The notes below the pieces were generated by a model that searched no databases, was not told where the DNA came from, and saw only the letters and a program-made list of their open reading frames with translations. From Strongylocentrotus purpuratus (lineage: Eukaryota > Echinodermata > Echinoidea > Camarodonta > Strongylocentrotidae), in contig NW_022145532.1 in the NCBI RefSeq assembly GCF_000002235.5, forward strand, positions 930,001 through 994,000: 64,000 nt of DNA, in the 5' to 3' direction. Below are positions 39,901 to 54,859 of this stretch, piece after piece. The position numbers were made by a program, and so were the translations under genes. The first letter of the stretch is position 1; every line of letters starts with the position of its first letter.

Positions 39901-42900
39901 TCAAAGATCTTATAGCTCTATATGCCTACTAAAAACATTTTACTCCTTTCCTTAATATGCTTATCATACATTTTGGATATTGTGAGCTGATCATAAATAA
40001 TAAAGGATCGTACACGATAGTTTCGTGATAACATTATCCTTACCCATTGTTCCTGCTATAGACCAAGGAATAATATCTGATGACTCCCTCCTCTAGACTT
40101 GCAGGGTTAGGATCATACCACGTCAGCAGGATTGCTCTGGATGACTCCGGTGTTGCTATCAACTCTGAAGGTGTCTGCATGGTCTTCTCAAATCCAGTGC
40201 CTAGGACAACAACAAAAACATGCTTACATTTCTGCAAAATATAATGCATTTTTTACATTACAAAGCTCAGGTAATTTGTTAAATTTAGTATTGGAAAAGT
40301 ATAAGCCGAGTCACCACTGTTACAACAAGGTGCAATTAAACTAGCTGTTGACAGAAATCAAATATGATCAATTTATTAAAGAACAAAGTATAACATCTAA
40401 CATTAGAAAAGATCTTTCAAACTCAAATTGCTTTTAGAAAGGTCTTTATCAAAATGACCCGTAATTATATCGTTTAAGATCCAAAATGTTGATTACTTTT
40501 AAGAAAATATTTTCCCATGTTTATTTCATAATCTTTTATTCTATTTGAATAATATTCTATTCTATTATTTTTGAAAGGCCCCTGCTGTACAAATATAAAA
40601 AAGCCTTGACATATCAAATTCACATGTAAAGAATCACATTATGTGCACTGTGCAATAGGGTAGTACATAAAATGGATAATCAGCCATGTTGTCAATTAGC
40701 AGTACTGGTTCCAGGGTTAAGCCATTACACTGAGAAACACAAATATAAGGTGCACCATCATCATTGGAAGAACAACATATTGCTCACTTTATTAACACTT
40801 TTATATCTCACATTGTGTGCTTACAGGGTTTTTTACATAGTGCAATCAGGCAAAACACTGAGAGTTATCTGTTGAACAGATTTTATCATTTGTACTTGTA
40901 TAATTAATGGAAAGAAATCAAGACCTTTCAGAACCTTCTCAAGCTCAAAAGGCTGCCATATCTCTGTACTCAACTCAAATGATGAATTGAAAATATTATT
41001 CAAAATTAACTGTTGTTGCTCTGATGCAGCCAAATATTTCAATCATCAAAAATACTCTTTGAGGAAAGTTTTTGTATTTCATTCAAAATACTGTCAAGTT
41101 TTCATAATTTTCAACCCATTGCCTACATGAAATGGGTAGCCCCTGTATCAACCAATATGGGAAGTAAAGACTTCAGTAGTCATTAAGTTAATAAGAAACA
41201 ACTAATATCACAAATGCTCTGACTTGAGCTTACTGCAGAACACAAATAAAGCCACATAATTAATTAATGCAAATCCAGCGAGTGGCACAAATATCACAAA
41301 TGCATCAGTGTGTCAAAATGGCCCATCAAGTGTTCTGCAGAAACAGAAATGCATCATTAAGTGGCAAGTGTGCGACTTCTTTCGGCTGACAAAGAACACA
41401 AATACACAACAGAATTGTAAATTTACTGAGCTAAAGCTTCTAGGCATGTGATTTGCAAACCATTCCAACTTCTTCTTTATCTTCTTTTTCAACTTCCTCT
41501 CTTCTTATTTGGTTCTTCTTCATTCTCCTCTAATCCTCATTCCATTTCTTCTTCTTCCTCTTTCTCTTTTTTACCTCTTGCATAGTTCTAAATTTCAAGC
41601 AAAGGGCATATACATCAATACAAACAAAGAATGGGCGAGTGTTATTATTAGTAGCATTATCTTATCGTTATTTGTATCATTTGCTATTTCACTGTGTTTT
41701 CTTTAAAGGGTGGACAATTTGCCAATCAAACTTGATTAAATCTTTCTGCAAATTTTAACCAGCAAATCAGAGAAAGAAAGTCATTTACTTTGCTTAACGT
41801 ATTTGCAAGGTTTCTAGTAGAAACCAGGCAACCTAAAGACATTTTAAATACTAAACTTACTTATCATGCTTATAGTTAAATGTGCAGGTAATGCATGCAA
41901 TACATATAAACAAGACATTCTTATGAAGACATCGAAACCATGCATAGTAGGAGAGATATAAACTGTAATTGGCATTATCCATGCATGATTAGGAATTTGT
42001 TCAAATCATATATATGCTGAACCAGCAGTAGCAGATGGAAAACGAGGTAAGAATGACTGAAAAGAAAGAAATTAAATCAAAAATGGTAGAGGAGAAACAA
42101 TTTGATGAAAACAGCCCCTTTTTTCACAAGACATGTAGCAAGGTGAAGATAACGATGAAGCCGATGATGACAGTGATGATGACGATGAGAAGGGAATGAA
42201 ATAAAAAAAGGGCTATTGAAATGATACGTAACACCACGTTCTTCAAGAAAAGAACTCAATTTATCTTACTTGGGGGTAGGCCCATTCCGATATAGGGAAT
42301 ACTGCCTGTAATGTGATGATGTATAATACAAAATGTCAGGCATAGATGTTGGTAAATGAAAGAAGAATCTGGAAAGCTTGAAAAAGTTTGAAAAATGACA
42401 GGAAAAATAGAGTAGATGCTGAAGATAGAGATGAAAGAATGTTTGAGAGAGCATTGACCCAGACGAACCTCTAAAAGAAAGAAGATTGATAGATCAAACA
42501 TGAAATATGATGCACTATCTTTGTCACTTTAGGTTTGAGACCTCATTCGATCAGAATAATATTATAGGCTTGATGCTTCTTTCAATATTCTGTAATATGG
42601 CTAAAAATTTATTTCTAAATATATCTCAATTAAGAAATATCAAAGAATTTGTATAGCATGGCTGCATTTGTTGTAGTCTTTATCAGCAAGGTCTCAAGAA
42701 TTAAAGTGACAGAGATCATTATAAGAAAGTATACTGATAATTGGTTAGTTTGATGTTAATGGATAAAACAGTTATATAAATGACAAAAACCAACATCTAA
42801 CAAAAGATAATACCACACAGACAGTGTACTACAGGCATGCAACAAGATGTTAGATAAGATATTTATAGTCACAAGATTCATCGCCCTATTGATCACAAAC

Positions 42901-45900
42901 ACAAAGTATTACTACGAAGTGACGTAGAATTGTTGATCAAAATAGATTCTTGATAACATGTTGATACGGATGTAATTTACATTTAATATCCTCATTCAAA
43001 AACCATATGATTTCTTTGTATTATGAAGTAATATTGATACTGTACACACCAAGAAATTACAAAAATAAAAACATGCACAAGTGCATGCAAATATATCAAG
43101 TTCTCTAAACCATTCACTAATAAGAAACATGGATAAGTATTACTATGCATAATATATTTCAGTAATTACGATTGAAATCTGTGAGAAATGTCTGGTTTTT
43201 AATATCCTTTAATGGAGAACACAAAGAACCATGTATGCATTATACAATGTACCTGAAGTTTCAGAAAATATCTAAAACTTGCCTTGAATATATTTATTTC
43301 AAATCCCCAAAAGTCGTAATAGTATGATTCCATACAATGTGTCCCTTATGACATAATGTCTTCTCTTCTACATGATATTATTATCATCATTAAGTATTTG
43401 GCATCACCTGTGTCTGGGAGGGGAAAAGCGAAATGAATCACTGTGATTCTTATCCCACAATGAAGAATCTCTTGATATGATCACTGAATAAAGGTACTTT
43501 CAGGTATCACTACCCTTAGTCAGTCTGATCCAGAAATGTTTCATTCAGTGATGAAATGTATGGATAAATGTCAATCATTGTATGTCCTGATGGGACATAT
43601 TGCATAGAATCATCCATTTGACAACTTTCCATGTGTTCTAGATTAGTCTACATGTAATTTCAGTTCTTCACATATTTATACATATCCTTAAACAATTTAA
43701 TCATAAACATTTGCCTTTTATCATTTGTAAACACAAGTTAACAGTTTATTATTCGATATGATAAAACATACAGACTGAAATCAAATCATGCAGAACAACA
43801 CAACATGCGTCATTCGTAAAAGAACATGCAACAAGATGCAGAATTCACGACGAGACGTATAGACGATATCATGCTGTAACAACTTCACAACTGCTATCAA
43901 CAGAGACGGCCATGCATAAACCAAATGTTGCCAACTTACTGCCATCAGTGCTTGTCCTGACATTCTCGAAGACGGGCTGGCCCTCTCCAGCCTTGTTAAA
44001 AGCTCTAAGCTTGATCACATAGTTTGTGTTCACTTTAAGATTTTCTAACTCCACATAGCGGGTGGAGCCGTCCAACTCAAGGACTGTAATGTCAGGGATG
44101 TTCTCCCCGTAACCAAGGATGTAACCCTCCACCAGAACTATGGCTGCCTCGGGATGACTCCAATGCATGGTGATTTGATGGGCAAACGTTCTCGTTTCGA
44201 TTACGGTGGGAGGGGGCGGTGGTATATTTTCTATCGGGGAAACCATTACCCAGAACAAGTCAAGGAGAAGTTGTAGGATGGGAGAGTCAAGGTTGGGAAA
44301 GAGTAGGTTGGGATATCATTGAAGGTTGGAGCATGGTTGAAGCATTAGGAAGAGGGGTTATTATTAAAATGAATGAAATAAGAAAGAAGTGAAAAACAAA
44401 AGAAAAATATGAGTTAGTATCAAAGACCATTAGTTTCAAGAACACATATAGAAAAGTCAGAAAGGATGATATAGCATCTTAAAGTGTGACCTCATTGGGT
44501 TAAGAGAAACAGAATTTTCCTCAAAAGAATACTACTACTATACCTACATGTGTTGTAAATGTGCTTTATTACTAGATATTGTGTTTAGGGGGAATGCAAT
44601 TGACTTAGTGTTTTCTATCAACAGAAAATGAAAAATGTAACCAGAAAGAAATGGATTATTATTGAAATAAAAGAGCATTTGCAATAGAAAATAAGAGTGA
44701 TTTCCCATAAAGAATAACACCTTTGGACACCTTGAGGAAAGTGTGAGTAGAAAGGAAAATGGACTGCTATGAGAAAAGAATTTTTATTTCATGAGAAAGG
44801 AAGGAAATATTTCAAGACTTGGCTGAGATCTACAAAGTTCCACAAAGTCAGTTAGGAAAGTAAAACACTTTATGTTTCAGGATGGACATACTTCTGTAGA
44901 ATCATATTTAAAAAAAAGAAATGTAGTTTCCTTACCATTTGGTGCAAGAACCTCTGTTCTACCAGCGATCCACTCAGTGAACGGTCCAGTCCCATTGACA
45001 TTAACCATGGCTATCCTTACTTCATAATCCGTCTCTCTTTCCAGGTCTACGTGCATTGGTTTGGAGGAGAGAACAAACATATGTTTAATATCACTTCTGC
45101 TAAGTAACATCAAGCATTGGTCAGTTAATTAGTTTTAAATATTATAGATATATTCATATTCGACATTGTGAATTATGATCCACATCATAGATATAGCATA
45201 ACAATAACTATTGAAAACAAATTACAAATGTTCTTGATTATTCTAAGATTCTTTGATCAATTTGATTCCTGAATTATTTTCATTATATTATTTATTACAT
45301 TCTGTCAAAGGTTGTTTAAACTTTGCACATCTCTGTGAAAATTATCAAATAAACTATGTCTAAACATACCTATTCATTAACCATTCATCTTCGAAACCTT
45401 ATAATTCATTATAATTCATTTATGACTGGCTGCAGGAGAATTTGAAGAGGCAAGTGTCTGCAACTACACCTATTGATTAACCAGTTATCTTGGAAACCTT
45501 ATGATAAATAATAATAATAATAGTGGGTTCTTGTATAGCGCTCATGTCTGTCAGACTTGACACTCCTGGCGCTCCCGATTATTACCCTGGCTTAAATTAA
45601 ATTTGAACTGGCTGCAGGAGAATTTAAAGGGGGTAAGATTCTGCAACTACACAACCCAGTCAGTTTCTCCAATACTATGCTTATACTTCAACTGCTCCCA
45701 CTATGAGATTCAACTTCTCAGCAGGTATAAACTGATATCACACTGAATTTCTCACATGAAAAAAAAATCATAAAAAGTATATAAATTTCATAAGATGACA
45801 ATATAAACATAGAGCAGAAAAGCCTTTTTGTTATTAAGTCAAGGTTCAATGAGATTTCAGGTTCAAATCTGTGTTATTGTAAACCTCACAAATCAACTAC

Positions 45901-48900
45901 TCAGCAGAAACATAAACATGTTACATATTGATTCTCACCAGGTTATTTGAAAGGCTCTTTGGAATCGTGCAAATTATGCTCAATTCTATAGGAAACTCTA
46001 GATTTTAACTACCCAGCAGAAACATAAACATGGAATGTATTGATTCCCACCAGGTTATTTGAAAGGCTCTTTGATATTTTGCATTTATGCTCAATTCTAT
46101 AGGAAATTCTACATTTTCAAAAGTAGGATGGGTGTTCATGTATTGTCATAATGTCAGTGCGTAGTTGGGTTTTGTCTATTTATTTCATGCATCTATTCAT
46201 GAGGGTCTCAAATGCAAATGTGTGCTTGTACAAGACAAGTGATCGAGTTGAATCCCCCAAGCAGTTATTTCCCCACTCAACGTAAATATGTTTTGCTCTC
46301 AAGAAAAGCTAAAAATGTGTCAACATACTGGACATCATCTTCAGGCACTTGGCAGAATTCATGGACATGTTACTATTGTTCTACTTTAAATTCAATGCAT
46401 TTACCATTCAAGTTACATGTTATATCTGAATGAAATAATGTGACTCAGACAGATGCAATCTTCATATATTAAGGAATTAAAGTAAGTTATATTACAAATT
46501 CCTTGTATAAATTAGCTTTATCTGTAGAGTTCGTCTTATTTTTCCCCAGCTCTCATATGAGCAGAAGGCTCGTCACCAAATATGAACACAATTTTTTTAA
46601 AAATCAATAAGGAAATCATGCCAAACATTTCTAATCATGAATTATATTTCTTGATTCATTTTTGTGATGAATGTATAATCACCTTCTATTCTGTATGAAG
46701 TAGCTTTCCCCATTATGGTGACCGGTATTCCCTCTCCTCCCCTCACACGGTATCGTAGCTTATATTCCATGATCTCTCCGTTACGCTCGTGGATTGGAGG
46801 TGGTACCCAAGAGATATCCAGGGCATTGGGCACCGCTGGAGCAGGATTCACACTCACATTAGTGGGCATACCCGTTGGATCTAAAAGAAAAGCAAAAATA
46901 TATGATTCAAGTTGGTTTAAGAGCATTTTTACATTGGTATTTCTTTCATGTTAAAAACAATAATTCAGATGTGTATAGGGTCGACACAAAGTAGATTTAG
47001 AGTACACATCATAAGAAAAACTTTTTCTTACAAAAATCTTCTTTATAAACTGTCACCTCAAAAGTATATATAAAAAGAATGTGAAATTAATCTATATCAT
47101 CAAATGATTTGTTACCAAATTATTTTTAGAGTGGCATCTTCTGACTTTATCAAACATACGGCATGAAGTTCTTTCATTAATTTTATTAAACCACAACAAA
47201 TATATGTTGACAATATGTGAAAATATAACTGACACAAATTGGAGTACCAATTGTAAAACAAAAGAACAGAGAAAACTTTGAATTTTAAAACAAAAGATAT
47301 TACTCATTCTAGTTCTACTTGCCTGCCCCAGGTGTTCTGGCATCAATTGTACTGGTTCCTCCTGCTCCATTAGCATTATAGGGGATCACCGTCATCTCAT
47401 AGAGCGTGTATACATCCAGGTTGTCAAGAACGAGGCTATTGTCCGAGGGCGCCACCTCTCTTTCCATCGTACTCCCCATCATCTCATCAGTCACCCGAAC
47501 AATGTAGTTCATCAGGTCACCGTGCGTGTCAAAGGGTGGTCGCCATGACAACTCCATGGAGGTGGAGGAGAGTGGGATTGCTCTCATGTCTGTCACTTCA
47601 TCAGGTGTCACTCCTGGGAGTTGGTAAAAATGATGTATGTTGTATGTATTTCAAGCAGGATGTTTAACATAATGAATCATTTCACTTTCTACAACTTCCT
47701 ATATTACAGTATTAAATCCCAGACAACAAGTTCACTGCTTTGATTGTAACAATGCGTTTGTTTTTAAACGCATAACACATCTTTATATCACATTTGCCAC
47801 CAGGAAGATGAGTTTAATTCATATCACTGAAAAATTGTAATATTAATCTAATAAACTTTTATTTTTAAAAACTGATATTTACTGAAGAAGTCTCTATGTA
47901 CACATATAAACATGTAATTTCCATCTCAGTCTTGAAAAATATTCCAGGCTTTAAATTCTTACCCGATCAGTAACAAATCATGAACTAATGGACTCACTTG
48001 TATCATCTGGCGTTGTGACTATGATGACATTAGAAGATGCTCCTAGTCCATTGTTATTCTCTGCTACTACCCATATACGATATGCTTGATTGGGTAAGAG
48101 ATCTGTCACCATCTTAGTCAAGGTATCCTTGTTGACATCCACAAGCCTCTTCCTATAAAAACACAGACAAAATAATAGATTCCTCTTTTATGATCGATCT
48201 ATCGTAATCATTAAAGCCTATCTGCACTAGTTTGGCCAGGAGGGATTAGACCTAATGGTCACTGACAGGTGGTTATCTCATCAAATCAGCTCTCAATTAA
48301 CATAAGAAAAATGGGACCATGGGGGAGCAACAGGTACTGCTTAGGCATTGTTTATAATATTTTGGGTACGGGAAAAGAAAGTCTTTTCTCTGCATATTTA
48401 ATGTGCAAGTCATACAAAAGCATTTGAATGCAATAATGAACACTGAAATACTACGTTTCAGACAGATAATAATAATACTGAACAGATTTTTCCGTTGTGG
48501 GGCACAAGAGTAAGAGTATATCGCACTCGCTTTGAGAATATATCCCAAGAGCTGGTGGGCGTATTTCACGAGTCAGTACCAGCTCTTGGGATATGCCCTT
48601 GTATCCCACTCAAGGCCATTCAATATCATATAAATATTCAATATGAAGAATAAGATTCCTGTCTGTGCCACAAAATCTCATTGAACTTTAAAAGCATGAG
48701 GTGTTTTTTTTTCTTCTTCTTGTCACCACTCAAATCATCCTTCTTCTAGAAACAAATTTTCAAAATGTATTTTCAGAAGTTAAAAAATATTTGCACTGGG
48801 AATTTTCTCATAAAATGTCTATTGGTAAGTATATAGAATGAGTTTCTAAACTATTTCCCACTGAAATTACAAAAATATTGATGTTCCAGTAAAGAGAATA

Positions 48901-51900
48901 AAACAATTAACTACAATTGGGACTAGCACAAATCTATTTTAGAACTTTCTGGTCATTAAAATCAGAGATATCATATTTCAGATGTAGGGAGGGGTTGAGA
49001 TTAGATCACCTACCTGGCGCCCTCTTCATCTTTCTGAAGATAGAGCTGATATCGAAGTAGAGAGCCTGGGACAACAGTCGGTGGTCTCCAAGATAACGTG
49101 ATGCTCTGAGGTTGAACACTGATGGCACTCAGGTCAAGAGGTGCGGTAGCCACGGGTCCAGTAGGAGTTTCTTCATCAGGAAGAACAGGTAACTCAGTTG
49201 GTAAGGGGTCTGGCACGTCAATGGGTCGAGGTATGGTGGGGATGGGTAGTGGCAGTGGAGGGGGGTCAACTCCTGATCAGGGGGAAGGTTTGGTGGGCAG
49301 AGGGGGTATGTGGGGTAGGGTAGGGAGGGGTGGGAGGGGGAGATGGATCATCAAGGGAGGGGTGGGGAGTGGCATGCAAACACAAAGACAAACACAAATG
49401 CGATATATAAAAACATGCTGCAACCATGCAAGTCACAAATGGCAACAATATAAAATCATAAACATAAAGCATTCCATACTTACATATCAGGATCATATAC
49501 ATGCAGACTGGGAGTACTCATGAGACATGCAGAATAAGAACACTTGAAAGGAGAACTCAATATCAATCTGCTAAAATATATCATGTTATGATAACACATA
49601 GTTTACACTGTATTGAGAATGAAATAATATATACTTTTAGTGGTAATGATGTATCCCAATTTGCACACATAAAGGGCTTGATATTTCTCTATCCACTGAT
49701 TACTTCTCAATAAGTTATTCCATCCACAATTTATGATCAGGTATTCTTCAGCTAATTTGACAAATATCCAAGTTTATTTCATATGAACTGTTAAAAGATT
49801 AGGTTTCTTGATTAAAATTGTCCAAATACACACAATAGATATAAAAGGTAAATAGTGTATCCCATGGAAAACAATGCAGTTAAAAATTGTCAATCACAAT
49901 ACTCATGCTATCTATTTCTCTTCAAATTTATACATATGTCTTATCACATGTTATATATCAATATGGTGGATTGACAAGTAACAGCGCCCCCACCGGCAAG
50001 CCGTGACAGGCAAGTTGTTCTTCTCGCGACATCTTTCAACCAGTGCAGCGCAGCAAAACACTAGCCATTGATCGAAATGACCAAAGTGGTCCAAACTTCT
50101 GATATCAGTGTACATTTCTATATTGAATTTTTATGTCAAAAGCCACCCATCAATTGACTTATATTTTGGCCTGATTTTGGTCAAAGATCAATAGAAATTG
50201 TCATTTGTTGGCAAAAATGACCCAAATTGATTTTGATGAGCTCAGTTTGACCAATTTTTCTAGCATCAGGGCATATTTTTAGATAGAAAAGGCCCTTCGA
50301 ATCTCCTTTGTTGACAATAATGATTGGAAAATTATCCCTGATCAAAAGTGACCATAACGGTCAGTTTCCTATCCAAAATTGTTTTGTTGTTGTTAAATTG
50401 GCCAAAACGACATTAGTAGGGTCCATAAGGTAGGGTAAAAAAAATTACCCTGGATATGCTATTCAAGCCTTCCCAACCCAAAATTTGGATTAAATCCCCC
50501 TATCTCCTTGGTATATAAAAAAGCTACAGCTGATATTTTTGTTGACTTTATCCAGTAATGACGCAGTGGATTGTGAATCCACCATAGTTATTATATTAAA
50601 ACACAGTGTCAGCTACAATTTTGTCAATGCAAATATAAAAAGCACAAAACGAAGCACATATTCACAGAGAAAAATTAAAATGCAGCAACATTAATGTACA
50701 GACAAAATAATGCAGTCTATAACAAAACATCATATAATGTAAATCAATGAGGATCAGAATAAAGGTACGTACAACCATGCACAAAATATGGCCAAGGGAC
50801 ATCGGGTGGGGTAGGGCTCATTAATATCACATGTCATGTCATGAAAAATATTATCTTCATTCTATCATTTTTATCATAATCTTTTATAGTCAACAATATA
50901 TACAAATATTGATAATAAGAGACTTAATGTATTTTTCCCCTAGAAAATACATCTCCATCATTAAAACAAATATAAATTTCCTGAACGAGTGCCTTAATGA
51001 ATAGTGGACTGATTGGGAACTTTTAATTGTTTAAACACATACAAAACACTTGAATGATTTGATATAAACATGATAAAACATAATTTGAAGGAACCGATAC
51101 AAAACCACTATTGTACTGGTTTGATATAACATTCTGCAAATGATTAAACAATTTAATTTGATGTCTTTGATATGTTTTCTTTTGTGCAGTATTTTTTGTA
51201 AACTGGGTTGGTATAATTTGATTTTGGTATAACTGATGTGCAACTGTGTTGAAAATGTATGCAAGTAGCCACAAGAGTGTAAATAGTACAGGGAACAATA
51301 ATCTAGATACCTGCTGGAATGAGGGTGTATGTTTCACAGTCCTCTAGATATTCTGATCTACATCACTGTAATTATACTTTTCCAAAAATAGTGTAAAATA
51401 CATTAGATGAAGGGTAAAGATAGTGCTATTTAAGCCATAAATAGCAATTCTATTTTGCTTCTAAAGTGTGATTCCCCAATGACCTGCCAACAGTCATGAG
51501 GAATATTCATCTAATAATATATACAATGGAAACAAAATAGAAAAGGGTCAGAATTAGAAGAAAAAAGGAGAAAGCCCAAAAGCGGTAACATTTGATCAAG
51601 CGCCTCTCATGTCTGAGAGTCATACAGAGGCTGAGCCCTAGATATATTTACGTCTATAGATTTCAAGATATGGCTCAAATTAAGTTTATCTGCCTGGGGC
51701 AGGCCTTAGCTTGTTGGTAAACAGCCTGAGCTGTTGCCCCGCTTCTTCTCCTTCTTCTTGCCCGACAATGCAATTAATCTTGTGCTCAGTGCCTAGAGAG
51801 CTGACGGCTATGTGTGGTACTAGCTGAGTCTTATTTTGCCTTTGACTCTGAGCGGCCAATATATCTTCTCGTCTCCAATCTTTCCATCTTGATTCTAATC

Positions 51901-54766
51901 TATGAAATTCACATCATCCCCTGAAATATACCTCATCAAAACACTGTTGAATTTGCTGTTGTTGTTTTTGTTTGTTTTTTGTTTTTATTCCTGTTTTTTC
52001 ATTTGTTTTATTTGTTTGCTGTTCTATTTCTAAGACTGTCAAATCTTGTACATCGAACATCAATAAGCCTGAAGAAAGAACATCATAAATACAAAAATAC
52101 ATTTCCTTGACAAGCAGCAAGCACTATCCCTAAAGTTCCATATTCTTTCTTAACTTTGATTTATCAGTTCCATCATAACATGATCTAGTTTTTGGACTGA
52201 AGATGCATTTGTCTTGAACTATTGAGATCCCCATAAAAATCATGCATAGAAAACCTTTAACAAAGACAAAAAATCCAGGGCACTCTTTGACATTAGTGAA
52301 TAAACTACATTTCCATTTGTACTTCCATAGCCTGCCTTTATCTGGTTTATTTCATACAGTAATACATGGGTTGTACAAATAGCAAATGGATTGAAGATCA
52401 CAAAACCAAACTTGTGAAACTGTCTTTGTTCAATCAAATAGCTGCCATCTTGTATGTCAAACCATGCAGAAAATGATGATTGAAAATCCTCCCATGACAA
52501 AAGAAAACATGATTAGTTTTAGTTGTATCAACATATCAACTTCCTGCAAAAATAGATGACATAAACTTGGAGAGAGGGATGAGGAGGAGGAGGATTGGGA
52601 GAGGATTGGGAGAGGATGGAGACAGACGGATGGTCAGACGTACAAACAAGGCAGTCTACTGACCATGTTTTCCCTCCAAACAGGCCCAAATTTTGAAGCT
52701 GTAATCCCATGATTAGTGCTATCAATCACACTGGCCACTGCCCACACTTTAGGTGATGAGATATAAATATTGATCTTGGTTGCAGTGAGAACCAATCCAT
52801 ATTTGATGCCATTTTCTCACTCTCACCAAGCTAAATGTGGTGATTTCTCTTGAGGCCCCCCTCCTTCACAACATGTAAGATTGTTTTCTATTTTGGTATC
52901 TCTGCCTTTTTCCTGATGTAAGAGATGTATCGTTTGGAGAAGAAAAAAAAACACTTATTTTAATGACGTAAATGAAAATATGACGCTGGCTGGAAACTAT
53001 TTACGTCCCAAAAACATATAGGTCATTCGAACTTAACTGAATAATTTTTTTAATTTTATTATTTGTATTCTAAACTGAATGAAGATCATGTTTTTTAGTA
53101 TGAGCCAGCTCTTTTAGTTTAGGGATCTATCTGGGATATATTCTCTTAATTTTTATGAAATGTTGTCATGATGTCTTCAAACAACTTCTTTTTTCTCTAA
53201 CCTTTTCCAGATAGACCAGAAGTAGTTCTGGGCAGTACCATGTATTATAAAGAGCTGTGATCAATCACAACTTAAAATCAATCTCAACTGTGTACTTAAG
53301 AGATAGGAGTTGTGATTAACTGCCATTGTTTAAAATCAATCACAACTCTTTATAAGCTGGGTCCCTGATCTCTTCACTCACAATGACTAAATAATTATAA
53401 CTGCAGCAGTATAAATAAAAAGCTATAAATTCAGATGAAGATTGGGTCATTTGTAGGACTTGAAATTTAACATTTTAATTTTGAACATCACATGTGAAAA
53501 AAAAGAAGCATTCTTCTTAGCTTTTATAATATTTCATGTCAATTTTCAAAATATATATTGCAATTGAAAATGAACTGATAATTTGAAAGTTTATCAGTTT
53601 TTAACTGCTTTCTTGCTTTCTCTCTGTAAAATAAAAAAATGGAGCTCTATATCATCTTATAAATTGAAAGTTGTATAATCTTTATTAGATGAAAATGTAC
53701 TTTGAATGCATTATCACATCAAAAACCTGCTTACATTTCATCTAATGGTATGTGTTACCATGGAAATATAAATATATTCTTATTCACTTCTAAAGCAACA
53801 TAAAATAGCTGATGTGGATGTTTGTTAATATCTGCTCTCTTGTTTCATTATCCAATAAGCAGGTACCACCTTACATCCCCTGAGCAGATGGATCATGGCT
53901 CTCTATTATCTCTTTAAACTCTTAGAGCTGGAACCAATGTCTTCACGGTCATTCAACTCTATACTCCCAACCTCATCATCCTCCTCCCTGTATTCTTCTC
54001 ATCTCGTTGGAGGCATCCACCTCTTGATGAGTTTGACGGTGGATATAAAACTATCCAGGCTAGCTACCTATAAGAAAGGATTGCAATACAACCATGGTAG
54101 ATCACGTTTCTCTACTAAAGGTAGTCAACTCCCGACTAGGGTACCCCCTGTGAGCTAGCACACCCTCCCCAATGTGACGTGTCCAAAAAAGTAACATTCA
54201 ACCAAGTGGTGGATAAACATGGATTCAACATCAATGGTCTCCTTACCTGAGGCTGGGGCCCCGGGGGCAGGTATGACAGCAAACATTTGTGAAATCAAAT
54301 CCCACCAACGCTACAAGTGATGTTATTGTTACCCGTTACTCAGCTCAGGCACTACTGTCTATGTGCATGTGTGCGCAAGGGTTGAGAGAGAATATTTGGG
54401 TACCTTGACTTGGGAGAACCACGGTAAGAAAAGCTATGGAAGTCTCGGGAGATGAACTGGAAAATGTTTTCTTGTGGGAACCGGCAATGTGGTTGGATTT
54501 GAGGCGATTATCGACATGTCTTGGCAGCTGAGGTAACTGTTGTTCAATGCATGAGGATTGATCTGGATGGCTTGATCATAGTCAGAAAAGGATTTAAACC
54601 TCCTGATATTATAAGCTCTAAATGCCATTCACCATTAACTTGACATTTCTGCATAGGAGAGTGACAAGGTTAACCAGGATGGGATAGTTATCAACACTCT
54701 GAAAGTGGAACCCAACTTTCCCTCTCTCACTTTCTTTCCCCCTTCACCCCTCCCCCTTTCTCTCCC

Positions 54767-54859
<93 letters not shown>

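Noticed and set aside
49122..49523. 133-residue Gly-rich plus-strand ORF
   Set aside because: It is antisense to the proline-rich linker exon and its polypyrimidine tract.
53895..54158. 87-residue plus-strand ORF in the large intron
   Set aside because: GC is raised, but no family, start context or splice partner is recognisable. It is mentioned only as one of the GC-elevated islands.
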